A DNA stretch of 64,000 bases from positions 362,501 through 426,500 of the forward strand of contig NZ_OY764901.1 in assembly GCF_963668665.1 (NCBI RefSeq). The letters run 5' to 3'. The notes below the pieces were generated by a model. The model was given only the letters and a program-made list of their open reading frames with translations, had not been told where the DNA came from and made no database searches. A program made the translations under genes and the position numbers. Each line of letters begins with the position of its first letter. Position 1 is the first letter of the stretch. The stretch comes from an uncultured Anaeromusa sp. Its GTDB lineage: Bacteria > Bacillota > Negativicutes > Anaeromusales > Anaeromusaceae. Positions 62,255-64,000 of this stretch are shown in pieces.

Positions 62255-63768
62255 CATATCCTCCTTTCCGGCTGCGCCTTAGCAGCAAATGCCTGATGTC
62301 GATCTTGAAACGAGGTATGCAGCAACGCTTCCGCTTTTTCGCCGCAGGGCTCGCCTAAAAATGTCTCATATACGTTCCGGGCCTCCCGGCTTTCATGACT
62401 AGAACGCAGATCCTGCCGATCCTGCGCCCGCATGGCAGCGATGCGCGCCTGTCGCCCTTCTTCGGTAGGAGGCAATTGGCTCAACGGCTGACCGCCGCCC
62501 CCAACGCAGCCTCCGGGACAAGCCATCACCTCAATAAAGTCCCAGCTTCCTTGACCGCTTTGCAGCGCTTCCATCATGACCCGCGCTTGCCCCAGGCCTT
62601 GCGCCGCAGCGAGACGGAGCGTCCTTCCATGCGGCAGAGCCAGCTTCGTTTCCCGCAGTCCTTTCAAATCCTCTCGCTGACGCCATTGCAGCGCTTCTTG
62701 AGGCAAATCTTCCCCTGCTCCCTGCCGCCAGAGGCTGCGCGCCACCGCTTCACTTACGCCGCCCCGAGCGCCAAAAATGCGGCCGCCGCCGCTGGCGACG
62801 CCAAAAGGCTCGTCAAATTCACGCGGCGCTAACGAGGGTACTGCTACACCTTGTCTCTGAAACAAAGCCGCCGCTTCCCGCACAGTCAGCACGGCGTCTA
62901 CCGCCTGCAAGCCGGAGGCTTCTTTTTGGCGCAAACATTCAAACTTTTTCGCAGTACAAGGCATTACCGCTACAGAAAAAATATCCTTGGGCCGCAAACC
63001 ATAGTTTTTTCCATACTCGGATTTCAGCAAGGTTCCCAGTATTTGCTGCGGCGATTTAACGGTAGACAATCGAGGCAGCCATTGAGGGTAAAAATACTCG
63101 CAAAACTTCACCCATGCCGGACAGCAGGAGGTAAAATGAGGCAGCGCTCCTTTTTCCCAACGATGCAAAAACTCCGCCGCCTCTTCCCACACCGTCACAT
63201 CTGCGGCAAAAGCCGTATCAAATACAGCCGTCGCACCGCCTTGCCGCCACGCCGCCACATGCTGCTGCGCCGTAATACTCCCCGGGGCAAGTCCAAAGGC
63301 TTCGCCAAGGGACACGCGCGTCGCCGGCGCCAATTGAATCACAGTTTGCCGGCTTTTATCCGCCAGCGCCTCTTGAACGCGCTTTGTATCATCCTTTTCC
63401 CGGATAGCGCCAGTCGGACAGTAAAGGGCGCACTGCCCGCAATGCACGCAAATAGCCGCATCACGCACAGGCAGGTCGTATTGACCATATACAGTCTGCA
63501 CATCCCGACAGACCTGCAGACATTGGCCGCAAAGAATGCATTTTCGGTCATCACGGCACAAGGCCGGATCTTCTTCTTCCAGTGACACACGGCCCCGCAA
63601 GGCAGCCAAAGCGGTCGCTGGCTGCCGATACTGCGTCGGCAGCCACCCCCGTCCGCTTACTGCTTCATGACCGCAGCCGGCGCTTCCTAGCGCTCCTGCC
63701 GTTACCCCCAGCCCACAGAGGCGTAAAAAATTTCGTCTTGAAAATGAATTGCTATTTTTTGCGCCCAT
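62254..63768 (-). CDS. Tat-exported [FeFe]-hydrogenase
   Basis: 504 aa. The twin-arginine signal SRRNFLRLCGLGVTAGALGSAGC (residues 10-32) predicts export, with a possible lipoprotein-like cysteine at 32. Two [4Fe-4S] motifs follow (C77-C80-C83-C87 and C107-C110-C113-C117). The H-cluster motifs are complete: TSCCPAW at 213-219, MPCTAKKFE at 269-277, and EVMACPGGCVGGGGQP at 413-428. The C-terminus (FLGEPCGEKAEALLHTSF) is the small-subunit-like part. With HybA- and HybB-like partners it should act on the outer face of the membrane, coupling H2 to menaquinone. No HydE/F/G maturases are nearby. The ATG at 63768 follows GGGAG. Confidence 0.93.
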   Translation of the reverse strand: MGAKNSNSFSRRNFLRLCGLGVTAGALGSAGCGHEAVSGRGWLPTQYRQPATALAALRGRVSLEEEDPALCRDDRKCILCGQCLQVCRDVQTVYGQYDLPVRDAAICVHCGQCALYCPTGAIREKDDTKRVQEALADKSRQTVIQLAPATRVSLGEAFGLAPGSITAQQHVAAWRQGGATAVFDTAFAADVTVWEEAAEFLHRWEKGALPHFTSCCPAWVKFCEYFYPQWLPRLSTVKSPQQILGTLLKSEYGKNYGLRPKDIFSVAVMPCTAKKFECLRQKEASGLQAVDAVLTVREAAALFQRQGVAVPSLAPREFDEPFGVASGGGRIFGARGGVSEAVARSLWRQGAGEDLPQEALQWRQREDLKGLRETKLALPHGRTLRLAAAQGLGQARVMMEALQSGQGSWDFIEVMACPGGCVGGGGQPLSQLPPTEEGRQARIAAMRAQDRQDLRSSHESREARNVYETFLGEPCGEKAEALLHTSFQDRHQAFAAKAQPERRI

Positions 63769-63817
63769 TTTTCTGCCGCTCCCTTGCACAAATTATAGAA
63801 TGTTTTATATTGTCCGT

Positions 63818-63846
63818 ATTATACTACTTTTAAAACCATTATTCAA
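63818..63846 (-). promoter_or_regulatory. Sigma-A promoter of the hydrogenase operon
   Basis: Minus strand -35 TTGAAT, 17 bases, -10 TATAAT, about 50 bases before the start codon. The palindrome ACTTTATAAAGT (63847-63858) directly upstream of the -35 could be a regulator site. Confidence 0.75.
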
Positions 63847-63917
63847 CTTTATAAAGTGAAAACAATCCCATTGTATACACTTACATTCAAAGAATACTGT
63901 ATTATGCCTACAAAACG

Positions 63918-63965
63918 ATATAAAAAAGAAAGAACTGCCTTTGTTTAGCCAAAGACAATTCTTTC
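63918..63965 (-). terminator. Terminator of a minus-strand gene beyond the window
   Basis: AAAGAA-TG-CTTTG-type arms (63927-63964) pair with few mismatches; on the minus strand TCTTTCTTTTTT follows. It must belong to a gene to the right of the window. I see no gene in 63769-64000. Confidence 0.6.
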
Positions 63966-64000
63966 CATACCCTTAGACTTTCCTATGCTTTTTATGCTAC

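Overview
This window looks like part of the chromosome of an anaerobic, flagellated Firmicute, most likely a Negativicute (Sporomusaceae-like). The clues are a tadA / tRNA-Ser / small SRP RNA / dnaX set, a flagellar hook cluster with TPR-glycosyltransferases, amino-acid and electron-bifurcation-type genes (ald, fixCX), a Tat-exported [FeFe]-hydrogenase and plain sigma-A promoters with strong GGAGG ribosome-binding sites. The taxonomic call is an inference, since no 16S gene is present.

Layout. 0-2 kb (minus strand): dnaX (runs off the left edge), the SRP RNA and tRNA-Ser(GGA). 2-9.3 kb: a PIN-PhoH ATPase, an intact ISL3-family insertion sequence with an 8-bp target duplication, a CitA/DcuS-type two-component system, and fixC-fixX. 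9.3-13.9 kb: a dispersed repeat, a structured hairpin element, a small NrdD-C-terminus-like protein, alanine dehydrogenase (ald) with a sigma-54 promoter, and a divergent TyrR-like sigma-54 activator. 14-26 kb (minus): a flagellar operon flgD-flgE-flgK-flgK-flgL-fliD-(fliT-like)-two TPR-glycosyltransferases. 26-34 kb: an OmpR-type two-component system with a FlxA-like protein, a HemAT globin chemoreceptor, a GGDEF/HD-GYP protein and an OPA-family organophosphate transporter.

34.2-50.9 kb is bounded by two directly repeated copies (64 bp, about 89% identical) of the 3' end plus terminator of tRNA-Ser(CGA), and may be an old genomic island. It holds a P-type ATPase, a diguanylate cyclase and an arsenic-centred set: ArsR, a radical SAM/SPASM protein, a Cys-rich MarR, an ArsP-type permease, a fusion of an ArsN2-like acetyltransferase to a QueG-like iron-sulfur domain, a CoA-disulfide reductase with rhodanese domain, ArsA, ArsD and a TauE/SafE permease. 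A methyl-accepting chemotaxis protein ends it. No ArsB/Acr3 pump or integrase is seen.

50.9-64 kb: tRNA-Ser(CGA) and tadA, a Crp/Fnr regulator, NhaA, a RelA/SpoT-domain protein with a HEPN-like C-terminus, tRNA-Gly, proline iminopeptidase with an acyl-CoA ligase, a MarR-MFS pair, and a three-gene operon for a Tat-exported [FeFe]-hydrogenase with HybA- and HybB-like partners. The usual tadA-SRP RNA-dnaX neighbourhood is therefore split by about 49 kb between its two tRNA-Ser genes.
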